64,000 nt of DNA from JAWKSY01 sp041402125 (GTDB taxonomy: Bacteria; Planctomycetota; GCA-002687715; DRQF01), in the NCBI GenBank assembly GCA_041402125.1, contig JAWKSY010000002.1:124001-188000 (forward strand), read 5' to 3'. The number at the start of each line of letters is the position of its first letter. The first letter of the stretch is position 1. The notes beneath the pieces are model-generated. The model did not search any database. It had not been told where the DNA came from and was given only the letters and a program-made list of their open reading frames with translations. Below, in pieces: positions 49,642 to 58,071 of this stretch. Both the position numbers and the translations under genes were made by a program.

Positions 49642-50145
49642 ATGGCCGGGCCCAACAAGATCGTCGGGATCGTCAATGCGGCGATCGAGGACGCGAATCG
49701 ACAGATTCTCAATCAATCCCTGAGCGCGCTTCCGCGCGAGACCCGCATCGGCGAGCTCGTCGACGGACTGCAGGAGACGGACCTCCTGGAGGACTTCCGC
49801 GCGATGCTCCTCTCCGACTTCCTCGCCGCCGTCGGCGGAGGTTCGCGTCCGGGCCGCAAGCCGGGTCGACCCGCGAAGGCGGAGAAGAGCGCCGGCGCGG
49901 CGAAGGGCGGAAAGGCCTCGAAGGGCAAGAAGCGCAACACCCGCACGCAGGCCGGACGGGACGAGATCGACGCGGACATCCAGATCGCGCTCGAGGGGCT
50001 CGGCGAGCCCTCTCCCGCCGAGGCGATCCGGAAGATCACCGGCGGCACCTCCGCCCAGGTCCGCGACTCGCTGGCGCGCCTCGTCGAGGCGAAGGTGGTG
50101 AAGAAGGCCGGCGAGCGCCGCGCCACCCGCTACGCTCTGAAGTAG
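49642..50145 (+). CDS. lysine-rich AT-hook/winged-helix DNA-binding protein, copy 2
   Basis: A 167-residue paralogue of the gene at 29504 with the same three-part layout: helical N-terminus (GIVNAAIEDANRQILNQSLS, IGELVDGLQETD), a basic linker with AT-hook core (GRKPGRPAKA, 71-80), and a winged-helix-like C-terminus (GEPSPAEAIRKITGGTSAQV ... RATRYALK). The ATG at 49642 follows GTGAGGAACGTGAA. A 46-nt segment (49661-49706) is identical in DNA to 29523-29568. The gene ends in a perfect 14-bp hairpin, so it is a single-gene unit. Architecture suggests a nucleoid-associated or global regulator; no experiment supports this yet. Confidence 0.7.
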   Translation: MAGPNKIVGIVNAAIEDANRQILNQSLSALPRETRIGELVDGLQETDLLEDFRAMLLSDFLAAVGGGSRPGRKPGRPAKAEKSAGAAKGGKASKGKKRNTRTQAGRDEIDADIQIALEGLGEPSPAEAIRKITGGTSAQVRDSLARLVEAKVVKKAGERRATRYALK

Positions 50146-50172
50146 GTCCGAGCTCGAACCGTCGGGATCGAC

Positions 50173-50207
50173 CGCGCCCCGTTCCCGTCCCGGGGGAACG
50201 GGGCGCG
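50173..50207 (+). terminator. strong hairpin after AT-hook gene copy 2
   Basis: CGCGCCCCGTTCCC (50173-50186) and GGGAACGGGGCGCG (50194-50207) form a perfect 14-bp stem with a 7-nt loop, followed by TTCCTTGAT, 27 bp after the stop. Confidence 0.72.
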
Positions 50208-50258
50208 TTCCTTGATCCCGGCGGAGCCGCTCCGGTGGCGGATCACGGCGAGGACGAC

Positions 50259-50264
50259 TAATCT
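50259..50264 (+). promoter_or_regulatory. TAATCT, possible -10 element
   Basis: GACTAATCTCC lies 31 bp before the ATG of the zinc-ribbon membrane protein and just past the hairpin of the previous gene. Confidence 0.35.
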
Positions 50265-50295
50265 CCGACCTCGCGAATCAGGCGTGGAGAGAGAG

Positions 50296-51249
50296 ATGGC
50301 GATCGAGGTCGCATGTCCCGGCTGCGAGGCCGAGTATCGCGTATCCGACGACAAGGCCGGACGTCGCTTCGAGTGCAAGTCCTGCGAGACCGTCGTCGAG
50401 GTCCCCGAACTCGCGGCGGTTCCGACCGACGCGATGGCGGAAGCGACGGAAGAGGAATCCGCGACCGCCTCGATGCCGCTCCGCGGTCCGGAGACGGCCT
50501 CCTCCGGCCGGGGACGCTCGACGGGTTCGGTCCGGTCCGAGTCGTCGAACGGCAAGCTCGTGCGGCGCGCGCCTTCGAATCTCGGCCCGGTCCTCGGGAT
50601 GGCCGCGGCCGTCGCCGTCGTCGGCGCTCTCGTCTGGGGCGCCGTCACCTACCTCACGAACTTCGAGATCGGCTGGATCGCCTGGGGGATCGGTGCCGCG
50701 GCCGGAGCCGCCGCGGTGAAGGCCGGCGGCTTCGGAGCGCGTGACGCGGTGATCGTCGGGATCATCGCCGTCGTCGCGATCCTCGGCGGCAAGTACCTCG
50801 GCCATCTCGCGTACGTCAAGGACGCCGTCGAGACCTCGCGTCGGATCTTCCTGCAGGAGCACGAGATCCTCGCCGAGACGGCGGAGGAGGTCGCGACTCT
50901 CGAGGAGGGCGATGAGGAGGAGCGCGCGGAGGCGCGCCGTCTCGACGAGTTCGCGATCCACCGGCTCGCGACGGGCCAGGTGCCCGCGGCCGTCGTCCCC
51001 GTCCCTTTCGTGCGGATGCACCCGGTCGAGGCCCGAGCGTTGTGGAGGGAGGTGTGCAAGGGCCAGTCCCCTTATGACTACGCGGCCGTCCGCACGGACG
51101 CGCTTCGCCGGTCCGGCAAGCTCGACTTCTCCTTCTCCGCCTTCGGAGGTTCGGGCAAGGGCGCGGTGCTCGACATCGTGTTCATCATCCTCGGCTTCGG
51201 CACCGCGGCCGGGATGGTGATGAAGCAGCCGGCCTTCGTGAGGAATTGA
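50296..51249 (+). CDS. zinc-ribbon membrane protein
   Basis: A 317-residue protein. The first 30 residues are a zinc ribbon with Cys7, Cys10, Cys27 and Cys30 (ACPGC ... ECKSC), as in MJ0042-type domains. An acidic/Ser-rich linker leads to several hydrophobic segments (LGPVLGMAAAVAVVGALVWG, IGWIAWGIGAAAGAAA, AVIVGIIAVVAILGGKYLG, and a C-terminal LDIVFIILGFGTAAGMV). A charged region with YAAVRTDALRRSGKLDFSFS lies between. It is a common planctomycete architecture; function unknown. GGAGAGAGAG precedes the ATG. Confidence 0.65.
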   Translation: MAIEVACPGCEAEYRVSDDKAGRRFECKSCETVVEVPELAAVPTDAMAEATEEESATASMPLRGPETASSGRGRSTGSVRSESSNGKLVRRAPSNLGPVLGMAAAVAVVGALVWGAVTYLTNFEIGWIAWGIGAAAGAAAVKAGGFGARDAVIVGIIAVVAILGGKYLGHLAYVKDAVETSRRIFLQEHEILAETAEEVATLEEGDEEERAEARRLDEFAIHRLATGQVPAAVVPVPFVRMHPVEARALWREVCKGQSPYDYAAVRTDALRRSGKLDFSFSAFGGSGKGAVLDIVFIILGFGTAAGMVMKQPAFVRN

Positions 51250-51306
51250 TCCGCCGGTCAGACTCACGCCCGCGGTCGAAGCCGTCCGGGGTGTCCTCAC
51301 CGACTC

Positions 51307-51936
51307 TCAGAGGGTGACGGCGACCGCGATCTGACCGTCCGCGACGCGCCAACGGCCGCCGATCGCGACGCGGCGGGCTCCCATCTCGACGAGGATCTCC
51401 GCCGCGAAGGATCCGCCTCGCTCGAGGACGATCGTGATGGCGAGCGGGGCGAGAGGCCGCGAGTCAACGCCGACCGCGGCCTTGATGACGGCCTCCTTCG
51501 CGCCGAAGAGGACCGCGCCGCCCAGCGGTCCGACGGCGCGGGCCGCCTCGATCTCCTCCTCCCGCGCGACGAGTCCGAGCGGGCCGTCCGGCAGGGGACG
51601 CGCGGGCAGGAGGTCGATGCCGAGGCCGGCGAAGTCCCCGGCCGAGGCGAGCGCGACCGCGGTGCGCCCCTGGCCGTGCGTGATGGAGCCCCGGATTCCC
51701 GGTGGCCAGAGCGGCGCGCCCGAAGGGCCCGGGAGGAGGGCGGATCCGGCGGGAAATCCCCGCTCGGCGAGAAGGGCGCGGGCCAGGAGCCGTCCGGCCG
51801 CGAAACGCGCGCGGCGCGCGGGGTGGACCCCCGCGACGATCCGCCGCTCCGCGTCGGGGAGCGCCGTCTCGTCGGCCCGGGCCGGGTCCATCTCCGCGAG
51901 GGATATTCTCGGATCGAGGAGGTCGCGCAGGATCAT
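51307..51936 (-). CDS. 4'-phosphopantetheinyl transferase (Sfp/EntD-like)
   Basis: A 209-residue enzyme that loads the CoA phosphopantetheine arm onto carrier proteins. Motifs are intact: GSITHGQGRTAVALA (His87), GLGIDLL with Asp108, acidic EEEIE near 125, and FGAKEAVIKA with Lys147 and Glu148. Size fits the Sfp/EntD group rather than small AcpS. It is divergent from the SET/NRPS operon with a 115-bp spacer, so its natural client is the carrier domain of that synthetase. A TAGTCT element ends 7 bp before the ATG. Confidence 0.88.
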   Translation of the reverse strand: MILRDLLDPRISLAEMDPARADETALPDAERRIVAGVHPARRARFAAGRLLARALLAERGFPAGSALLPGPSGAPLWPPGIRGSITHGQGRTAVALASAGDFAGLGIDLLPARPLPDGPLGLVAREEEIEAARAVGPLGGAVLFGAKEAVIKAAVGVDSRPLAPLAITIVLERGGSFAAEILVEMGARRVAIGGRWRVADGQIAVAVTL

Positions 51937-51942
51937 GCGGGC

Positions 51943-51948
51943 AGACTA
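51943..51948 (-). promoter_or_regulatory. TAGTCT, possible -10 element giving a leaderless mRNA
   Basis: The minus strand reads ACGGTAGTCTGCCCGC immediately before the transferase ATG, the same spacing (7 bp) as at the kinase gene at 36357. Confidence 0.4.
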
Positions 51949-52051
51949 CCGTCGCCGGGCGTCGACGCCATCCGGGATCGGACCGGAACCCGCGGGCCGG
52001 GGGCGGGTTGATCGGGATGGCGCGGAGCGAGCGCGAGTCGGAGCGAGATCC

Positions 52052-52579
52052 ATGATCCACGAGACCGAGAGTCACGCCACCGCGAACCTGCACGCCCCCG
52101 TCGTGGTCGTGCGCGGTGACGGACACTTCCGCGTGCTCACCACGCGCCCCTTCGCGGAGGGGGAGGTCGTCCTGCGTCTCGAGGGACGCGAGGTCCGGCG
52201 CCCGACGCGCTACACGATCCAGATCGACCGCGATCTCCACCTCGAATCCGAGCCGGGCGAGGGCTTCGAGGCCGCGCTCGACCGTCGCCCCTGGCGCTTC
52301 CTCAATCATTCCTGCCGTCCCGTGACGCGGCTCGTCGGGCGCGACCTCGTCGCGCTGCGTCCCCTCGCCGCCTGGGAACAGGTGACCTTCGACTACAACA
52401 CGACCGAGGTCACGCTCGCCGCCCCCTTCGCGTGCCGCTGCGGCGCGGAGGATTGTTGCGGCGTCGTCCGCGGCTTCACCGCGCTCGACGACGCTGGCCG
52501 TCGGCGCCGCGCGCCGCTGCTCGCGTCCCACCTCGCGACGGTCGATCAGGACCTCGAGCGCGCCGACGGAGCGCGATGA
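52052..52579 (+). CDS. SET-domain lysine methyltransferase-like protein with post-SET Cys
   Basis: A 175-residue SET protein. The ATG follows GGAGCGAGATCC. Core motifs are present: RFLNHSCRP (85-88 NHSC, SAM/pseudoknot), TFDYN near 112-116 (catalytic Tyr), and a post-SET-like Cys cluster (Cys128, Cys130, Cys135, Cys136) that could bind zinc. Such enzymes methylate lysine side chains using SAM. The stop overlaps the start of the synthetase gene (ATGA), so both are made together; methylation of the synthetase or of its product is a possible role, by inference only. Confidence 0.85.
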   Translation: MIHETESHATANLHAPVVVVRGDGHFRVLTTRPFAEGEVVLRLEGREVRRPTRYTIQIDRDLHLESEPGEGFEAALDRRPWRFLNHSCRPVTRLVGRDLVALRPLAAWEQVTFDYNTTEVTLAAPFACRCGAEDCCGVVRGFTALDDAGRRRRAPLLASHLATVDQDLERADGAR

Positions 52580-55500
52580 ACGCCGGAGATCCCCGGGACA
52601 CGCTCGACGCGATCTTCGCGCGCGCGGTCGCCGCCCATCCCGAGGCGATCGCGATCGAGGTGCCGCCCGGACGCGAACGTCCGGAACGTCTCGCCCTGAG
52701 CTATCGCGCGCTCGAGGAGCGCGTCCGTCGCCTCGCCTCGGCGATCGACGCCGCGACGCCTCGCGACGCCGGTCCGGAGAGCCTCGTCGGTCTCCTCCTG
52801 CCGCGGACGGGACCGGATCTCGTCGCGGCCCAGATCGCGGCGACGCGTCTCGGTCGCCCCTGGGTCTTCCTCGATCCCGCCGCGCCGCTCCTGCGTTCGC
52901 GTTCGGTCGTCGAGGACGGCGGGGTCTCGCTCGTCGTCTGCGAGCGCGCCGGTGAGGAGCACGCGGCCGCGCTCGGCGCGCCCACGCGCCTCCTCGTCGA
53001 GGACGCGTCCTCGGGGCCCGCCGCGGTCGCCCCCTCGCGGGCCCGCCCGGACTCGGCCGCGTACCTGGTCTTCACGTCGGGGACGAGCGGAAGACCGAAG
53101 GGCGTCGTGATCGAGCAGCACTCGATCGCGCATCTCGTGCGTAGCGACGTCGCGACCTTCGGCCTCGGGCCCGGCGATCGCGTCGCGCAGGGGTCCTCGG
53201 CCGCCTACGACTCCTACCTCGAGGAGCTCTGGCTCGCGCTCTCGGTGGGCGCCACCGCCGTCGTCCTCGACGAGGAGACCCTGCGCCTCGGGCCCGATCT
53301 CCCGGCCTTCCTCCGACGCGAGCGGATCACGGTCCTCTGTCCGCCGCCGACGCTCCTCCGGACGATGGGGCCGATCGACCCCCTCGCCGAGTTGCCCGAG
53401 CTGCGACTGCTCTACGTGGGCGGGGAGGCCCTTCCGCCGGATCTCGCCGCGCGCTGGGCTCCGGGGCGCCGGCTCGAGAACGGCTACGGGCCGACCGAAT
53501 GCACGGTCACCGTGATGCGCGCGACGATCGCCCCCGAGGGGCCCGTCACGATCGGCGAGCCGATCGTCGGCCATCGCGCCCTCGTCCTCGACGAGGCGCT
53601 GGAGCCGGTGGGACCGGAGGAGGCGGGTGAGCTCTGTCTCTCGGGCCCGGGGCTCGCGCGCGGCTACCGCGGCGACGCCGCGCTCACGGCGGCGAAGTTT
53701 CCCCTGCATCCGCGCTGGGGGAGGATCTACCGGACGGGAGATCTCGTCCGGCGCGACGCGCGTGGTCGCCATCACTACCTGGGGCGGATCGACGCCCAGG
53801 TCAAGATCCGCGGGCATCGCGTCGAGCTCGAGGAGATCGAGGCGCAGCTCGCGGCGCGAGAGGGCGTGCGGGAGGCGGCGTGCCGCGTCGACGAGGGCAT
53901 CCTCGTCGCCTGGATCGTTCCCGACCGCGTCGCCCCGGACCTCGATCGCCTGCGGACGGAGATCGCGGCCCGACTGCCGGAGGTGATGCGGCCGGCGGTC
54001 TACGAGATCGTTCCGGGCCTGCCGCGCAGCGTCGGCGGGAAGCTCGACCGGCGCGCGCTCGAACGGACGGTGCCCTCGGGTGACGCGGAGCTCGCGACGG
54101 ACGAGGGCGTGGCGCTCGTGCAGACGGCCTTCGCGGCGGCTCTCGGACGGGCGGACGCGCCGCCCCCCGCCGCCGACTTCTTCCTCGCGCTCGGCGGACA
54201 CTCGCTCGCCGCCGCGCTCGCGGTCTCGCGGCTGCGCGAGGACCCACGCGGGCGAGATCTCGCGGTGCGCGATCTCTACGAGGCGCCGACCGCCGAACGA
54301 CTGGCGCGACGGCTGCGCGTCTGCGCGGCCGCTCCCGGCGCGGACGCGCCCCGTCGCGCCGAGAGCCGCGCCGTGCCCGAGCGGGGAGGTCGCCTCGTCG
54401 CGGCGTCCGCCCAGGCGGTCGCGCTCGCGCTGATCCTCCTGCTCGCGGGTGGGCTCGCCGATCTCCTCCTGCGATTCGCCCTGCCCTGGGCGCTCGAAAC
54501 CGCGACGGATCCGATCGGGCTGCTCGCGCTCCTCGGAGCCGGCCTGGGCCTCGGCGCGATCGGGACCTCGCTCTCGGTCATCCTGCTGCTCGCCGCGAAG
54601 TGGACCCTCGTCGGGCGCTACCGCGCGGGCCGCTTTCCCGCCTGGCGCTCGTTCCACGTCCGTCACTGGCTCGTCCGGCTCGCCGCGAGCGCGGTGCCCT
54701 TCGGCCTTCTTCGCGGCACGGGCCTCGAGCTCGCGCTGCTTCGTCGACTCGGGGCGCGGCTCGGAAGGGGCGTCCACGTCGAACGCGGCGTCGACCTGAT
54801 GCGCGGGGGCTGGGACCTCCTCGAGGTGGGGGAAGGCGCGGTGCTCGGTCGCGACGCGGAGCTGAGAACGATCGTGCTGGAGGACGGCGCCCTGCGCGCC
54901 GCCGCCGTCGCGGTGGGCGAAGGCGCCGTTCTCGAGACGCGGGCGGGACTCGCGCCCGGCGCGCGACTGGGCGCCGGCGCGCGACTGACCGCGCTCTCGC
55001 TCGTCGAGTCCGGCGGCGACGTGGCCGCGCGTCGGCGCGCGGACGGCATCCCCGCGCGCGAGACGGGAGACGCGAGCCACGACGACTCCGCGCCGCCGGG
55101 CTGGTCGCCGGCGCGGTTCCGGGTCTCCCTGGCGACAGCGCGCGTCGCCGTCGCGATCGCTCTCGCCCTGCCCGGTCTCGCCGCGGCGCTCGTCCTCGCC
55201 GATCGCTGGGGACTCGCGAGCTCGTCGGGATGGACGCTCGGCCACGCGCTGCGCGCGCCGCGCGAGATCGCCGGCCTGGCGCTCCTCGTCGCCGGACTCG
55301 GCCTCGCCGACCTGGCGCTGCGCGCGATCCTCTGTCGCGGTCTCGGGCCGATCCGGCCGGGGCGGGTCGCCCGGCGTTCCGGCGCCGTCCTCCGTCACGA
55401 GCTGAAGGTCGGCCTCGTCGAGGGCGCGGGTCGGACGCTGTCGGGCACGATCTTCTGGCCCGGCTGGCTGCGCGCGGCGGGGATGCGCATCGGCGCGGGC

Positions 55501-56544
55501 AGCGAGGTCAGCAGCATCATGGACGTCCCGGTCGAGCTCGTCTCGATCGGCCCCGGGAGCTTCCTCGCGGACGGCGTCTACCTCGGCGGCCCGCGGCACG
55601 AGGCCGCGGCGGTGACCTTCGGCCCGACGCGGCTGGGCTCGGGCACCTTCGTCGGCAACCACGCCGTCATCTCGGCGGATCGCTCGCTTCCCGACGGCGT
55701 TCTCCTCGGCATCTCGACCGCGGCGCCGGAGACGGAGGTCGAGCCGGGGAGCTCCTGGTTCGGGCATCCTCCGTTCCCGTTGCCGCGGCGCGAGGAGGTC
55801 GACCTCGACCCCTCGCTGACCCATCATCCCTCGCCCCGGCGTCGTCTCGTGCGCTTCACCTGGGAGGCGCTGCGCCTCCTCGTGCCGCTCCCGCCGCTGC
55901 TCGTCGGGCTGGTGGTCCTCGCCCTCTTCCACGAGGCCCAGCTCCGCCTCCCGCCCGCCGTCTCCGCCCTCGTCGCGGGGCCGGTTCTCCTCGCGGCCGC
56001 CGGGGCGACCCTCGCGCTCCTCGTGCTCGGCCTGAAGTGGCTGCTCCTCGGGCGCACGCGGCCCGGTCGGCACGGGCTCTGGTCGGGCTGGTGCAGCCGC
56101 TGGGACTTTCTCTACGTCGCGTGGCAGGCCTGGGCCGTCCCGGTCCTCGGCCGGTTCGAGGGCACCCCCTTCCTCGCCCCCTGGCTCCGCGCGATGGGCG
56201 TGCGACTCGGTCGGCGCGTGCTCCTCGGCGACGGCTTCGCGCAGGTCGTCGATCCCGACATGCTCGTGATCGAGGACGAGGCGACCGTCGAGGGGCTGTT
56301 CCAGGCCCACAGCTTCGAGGATCGCGTCCTCAAGACGGAGCCGCTCCGGATCGGCCGGCGCGCCGGGACGGGCTTCGGCAGCGTCATGCTCTACGGCGCG
56401 GACCTCGGCGAGGGCGCGCGGCTCGCGCCGCACTCGGTCGCGATGAAGCGGGAGCGCCTCGAGGCGCGGGCCGAACACGTCGGCGCGCCGACCCGCCGCC
56501 ATGATCTCGGATCGTCGAACCCCGACGAGAGCGCTCCGGGTTAG
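52576..56544 (+). CDS. Pls/PosA-like NRPS: adenylation, carrier and membrane terminal domain
   Basis: 1322 residues. The ATG at 52576 overlaps the SET stop. Residues 1-500 are an adenylation domain with core A3 YLVFTSGTSGRPKG near 162, A5 NGYGPTEC near 302, YRTGDLVRRD, GRIDAQVKIRGHRVE near 405, and A10 GGKLDRRAL near 488. A carrier domain follows with LGGHSLAAALAVSRL (Ser near 542). From 613 there are several membrane helices (ALALILLLAGGLADLLLRFA) alternating with hexapeptide-like regions, as in TIGR02353 terminal domains of polylysine synthases. No condensation or thioesterase domain. By-eye specificity positions suggest Asp-Ser-Glu start, i.e. an acidic contact that may fit a basic amino acid; low certainty. 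Confidence 0.85.
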   Translation: MNAGDPRDTLDAIFARAVAAHPEAIAIEVPPGRERPERLALSYRALEERVRRLASAIDAATPRDAGPESLVGLLLPRTGPDLVAAQIAATRLGRPWVFLDPAAPLLRSRSVVEDGGVSLVVCERAGEEHAAALGAPTRLLVEDASSGPAAVAPSRARPDSAAYLVFTSGTSGRPKGVVIEQHSIAHLVRSDVATFGLGPGDRVAQGSSAAYDSYLEELWLALSVGATAVVLDEETLRLGPDLPAFLRRERITVLCPPPTLLRTMGPIDPLAELPELRLLYVGGEALPPDLAARWAPGRRLENGYGPTECTVTVMRATIAPEGPVTIGEPIVGHRALVLDEALEPVGPEEAGELCLSGPGLARGYRGDAALTAAKFPLHPRWGRIYRTGDLVRRDARGRHHYLGRIDAQVKIRGHRVELEEIEAQLAAREGVREAACRVDEGILVAWIVPDRVAPDLDRLRTEIAARLPEVMRPAVYEIVPGLPRSVGGKLDRRALERTVPSGDAELATDEGVALVQTAFAAALGRADAPPPAADFFLALGGHSLAAALAVSRLREDPRGRDLAVRDLYEAPTAERLARRLRVCAAAPGADAPRRAESRAVPERGGRLVAASAQAVALALILLLAGGLADLLLRFALPWALETATDPIGLLALLGAGLGLGAIGTSLSVILLLAAKWTLVGRYRAGRFPAWRSFHVRHWLVRLAASAVPFGLLRGTGLELALLRRLGARLGRGVHVERGVDLMRGGWDLLEVGEGAVLGRDAELRTIVLEDGALRAAAVAVGEGAVLETRAGLAPGARLGAGARLTALSLVESGGDVAARRRADGIPARETGDASHDDSAPPGWSPARFRVSLATARVAVAIALALPGLAAALVLADRWGLASSSGWTLGHALRAPREIAGLALLVAGLGLADLALRAILCRGLGPIRPGRVARRSGAVLRHELKVGLVEGAGRTLSGTIFWPGWLRAAGMRIGAGSEVSSIMDVPVELVSIGPGSFLADGVYLGGPRHEAAAVTFGPTRLGSGTFVGNHAVISADRSLPDGVLLGISTAAPETEVEPGSSWFGHPPFPLPRREEVDLDPSLTHHPSPRRRLVRFTWEALRLLVPLPPLLVGLVVLALFHEAQLRLPPAVSALVAGPVLLAAAGATLALLVLGLKWLLLGRTRPGRHGLWSGWCSRWDFLYVAWQAWAVPVLGRFEGTPFLAPWLRAMGVRLGRRVLLGDGFAQVVDPDMLVIEDEATVEGLFQAHSFEDRVLKTEPLRIGRRAGTGFGSVMLYGADLGEGARLAPHSVAMKRERLEARAEHVGAPTRRHDLGSSNPDESAPG

Positions 56545-56547
56545 GAT
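56542..56547 (+). promoter_or_regulatory. TAGGAT, putative -10 element overlapping the NRPS stop
   Basis: GGTTAGGATGTCC includes the TAG stop of the synthetase and lies 31 bp before the next ATG. It could give the downstream gene its own transcript. Confidence 0.4.
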
Positions 56548-56578
56548 GTCCTCCTCGAGGGGCGGGGAGGGTCGGACG

Positions 56579-57559
56579 ATGCGGACGGACGGGCGAGCGG
56601 GGAGATGGGTCGCGGTGGCGGCGCGAGGCGCCTGCCTCTTCCTCGGAGGGATCGCGTCGATCGAGGTCCTCGCCCGCCTGCGCGGACTGGATGGCCTCTC
56701 CGTCCTTCCTCTCGATCTGCGTCGGGCCCCGGTGCTCGGGTCGCTCTTCGTTCCCGTCTTCGCGGTCGCCGCGCTCGCTCTCGCCTCGGGGCGGATCCGG
56801 CGCGTCGCGACGCGCCGGGCCGCCGGCGTGGTGGTCCTGCTCGGAGCCGCGATCGCCCTCGAGAACGCCGTCGTCGTCTCGGGCCTCGGGCGCGAGGGTC
56901 GCGTCGCGCTCGGCGCCTGGCCGTTGAGCGTCTTCCTCGCCGCGCTCCTCGTCCTCGCCTCGTTCGCCGCGCGGCGGCGGGCGCCGATCGGTCGGGCCGG
57001 CGTCGCGATGGCGCTCGCGGTGGCGACGCTGCTGGCCCTCGCCTATCCCGTCGCGCAGATCGAGACCTACGGTCGCAGCGACTACCGCCGTGCCGCCGAC
57101 GTCGCCGTGGTCTTCGGAGCGCGGACCTACGCGGACGGTCGCCCGTCACGGGCCCTCGCCGAGCGCGTGCGGACCGCCTGCCGTCTGCACCGAGACGGGC
57201 TCGTGTCGCGGATCGTGCTCTCCGGCGGGCCGGGCGACGGCGAGGTGCACGAGACCGAGGCCATGCGACGGCTCGCGCGCGAGGAGGGCGTTCCCGACGC
57301 CGATCTCCTTCTCGACCCGCGGGGCCTCGACACCCGGGAGACGCTCGCCTTCGTGCGCGGCCTGGGACTCGACCGCCGTCCCCTCGCGGTCAGCCACGAC
57401 TTCCACCTCGCGCGCATCAAGCTGGCCGCCGGCCTCGAGGGCATCGACGTCCTGACCGTGCCCGTCGATTCCCGCGAGCCCCTGCCGGGACGATCGCGGA
57501 CCCTCCTGCGCGAGACGGCGGCCTACTGGTACTACCTCCTGCGCGGCATGACCGTCTGA
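56579..57559 (+). CDS. DUF218 (YdcF/SanA-like) membrane protein
   Basis: A 326-residue protein. The ATG at 56579 follows GGGGAGGGTCGG. Five membrane helices occupy about residues 10-160 (for example VLGSLFVPVFAVAALALASG and GVVVLLGAAIALENAVVVSG). The C-terminal 165 residues are a DUF218 domain: DVAVVFGARTYADGRPSRAL, RIVLSGGPGDGEVHETEAM, and SHDFHLARIKLAAGLEGIDV. Relatives (YdcF, SanA, ElyC) act in envelope or peptidoglycan-linked processes. Its position right after the synthetase suggests a role in export or attachment of the product, by inference. Confidence 0.82.
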   Translation: MRTDGRAGRWVAVAARGACLFLGGIASIEVLARLRGLDGLSVLPLDLRRAPVLGSLFVPVFAVAALALASGRIRRVATRRAAGVVVLLGAAIALENAVVVSGLGREGRVALGAWPLSVFLAALLVLASFAARRRAPIGRAGVAMALAVATLLALAYPVAQIETYGRSDYRRAADVAVVFGARTYADGRPSRALAERVRTACRLHRDGLVSRIVLSGGPGDGEVHETEAMRRLAREEGVPDADLLLDPRGLDTRETLAFVRGLGLDRRPLAVSHDFHLARIKLAAGLEGIDVLTVPVDSREPLPGRSRTLLRETAAYWYYLLRGMTV

Positions 57560-57609
57560 ACGATCCCGGGCTCGCTCGTCGGACCCATTCTCGCTCCGGA
57601 GCCGAGTCC

Positions 57610-58017
57610 ATGAACGATGACCTCGCCCGCGCCCGGGAGTGGGCGCGGCGTCTCGACGTCGAGGACTTCGCATCCCTGCCGGAACTCCTGGCGCCGGACG
57701 CGCTCTACCGCGGTCCCTCCGGCGAGATGCGCGGTCCGGATCCGATCGTCGCGAGCTACCGCGAGAACGCCGCCTGGGCGCACCGGACCTTCGACCTCAT
57801 CACCTGGGGAAGCGAGATCGCGTCGCGCGACGACGGTCGGATCGAGATCACCTTCGAGGATCGCACCACGCATCGCGGCGTCGACCACGTGTACCACTGC
57901 CGTCAGGTGTTGACCTTCGACGGGGCGGGCCGGATCGTCGAGATCGAGCACGTCGCGCTCCCGGAGGAGGAGCGCGCCCTCGCCGAGTTCTTCCGGCGGG
58001 TCGGCGTGGAGCGCTGA
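57610..58017 (+). CDS. SnoaL/NTF2-like protein
   Basis: A 135-residue protein starting at ATG 57610. It shows the NTF2-like pattern (LARAREWARRLDVEDFASLP, LLAPDALYRGPSGEMRGP, RQVLTFDGAGRIVEIEHVAL) and is distinct from the SnoaL-like protein at 48547. It follows the DUF218 gene by 50 bp and may be in the same transcript. Ligand unknown. Confidence 0.78.
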   Translation: MNDDLARAREWARRLDVEDFASLPELLAPDALYRGPSGEMRGPDPIVASYRENAAWAHRTFDLITWGSEIASRDDGRIEITFEDRTTHRGVDHVYHCRQVLTFDGAGRIVEIEHVALPEEERALAEFFRRVGVER

Positions 58018-58071
58018 AACGAGAGCGAGCCCCCCGACGCGCGCGCGATCCGGAAGTGGGCTCCCGAGCCC

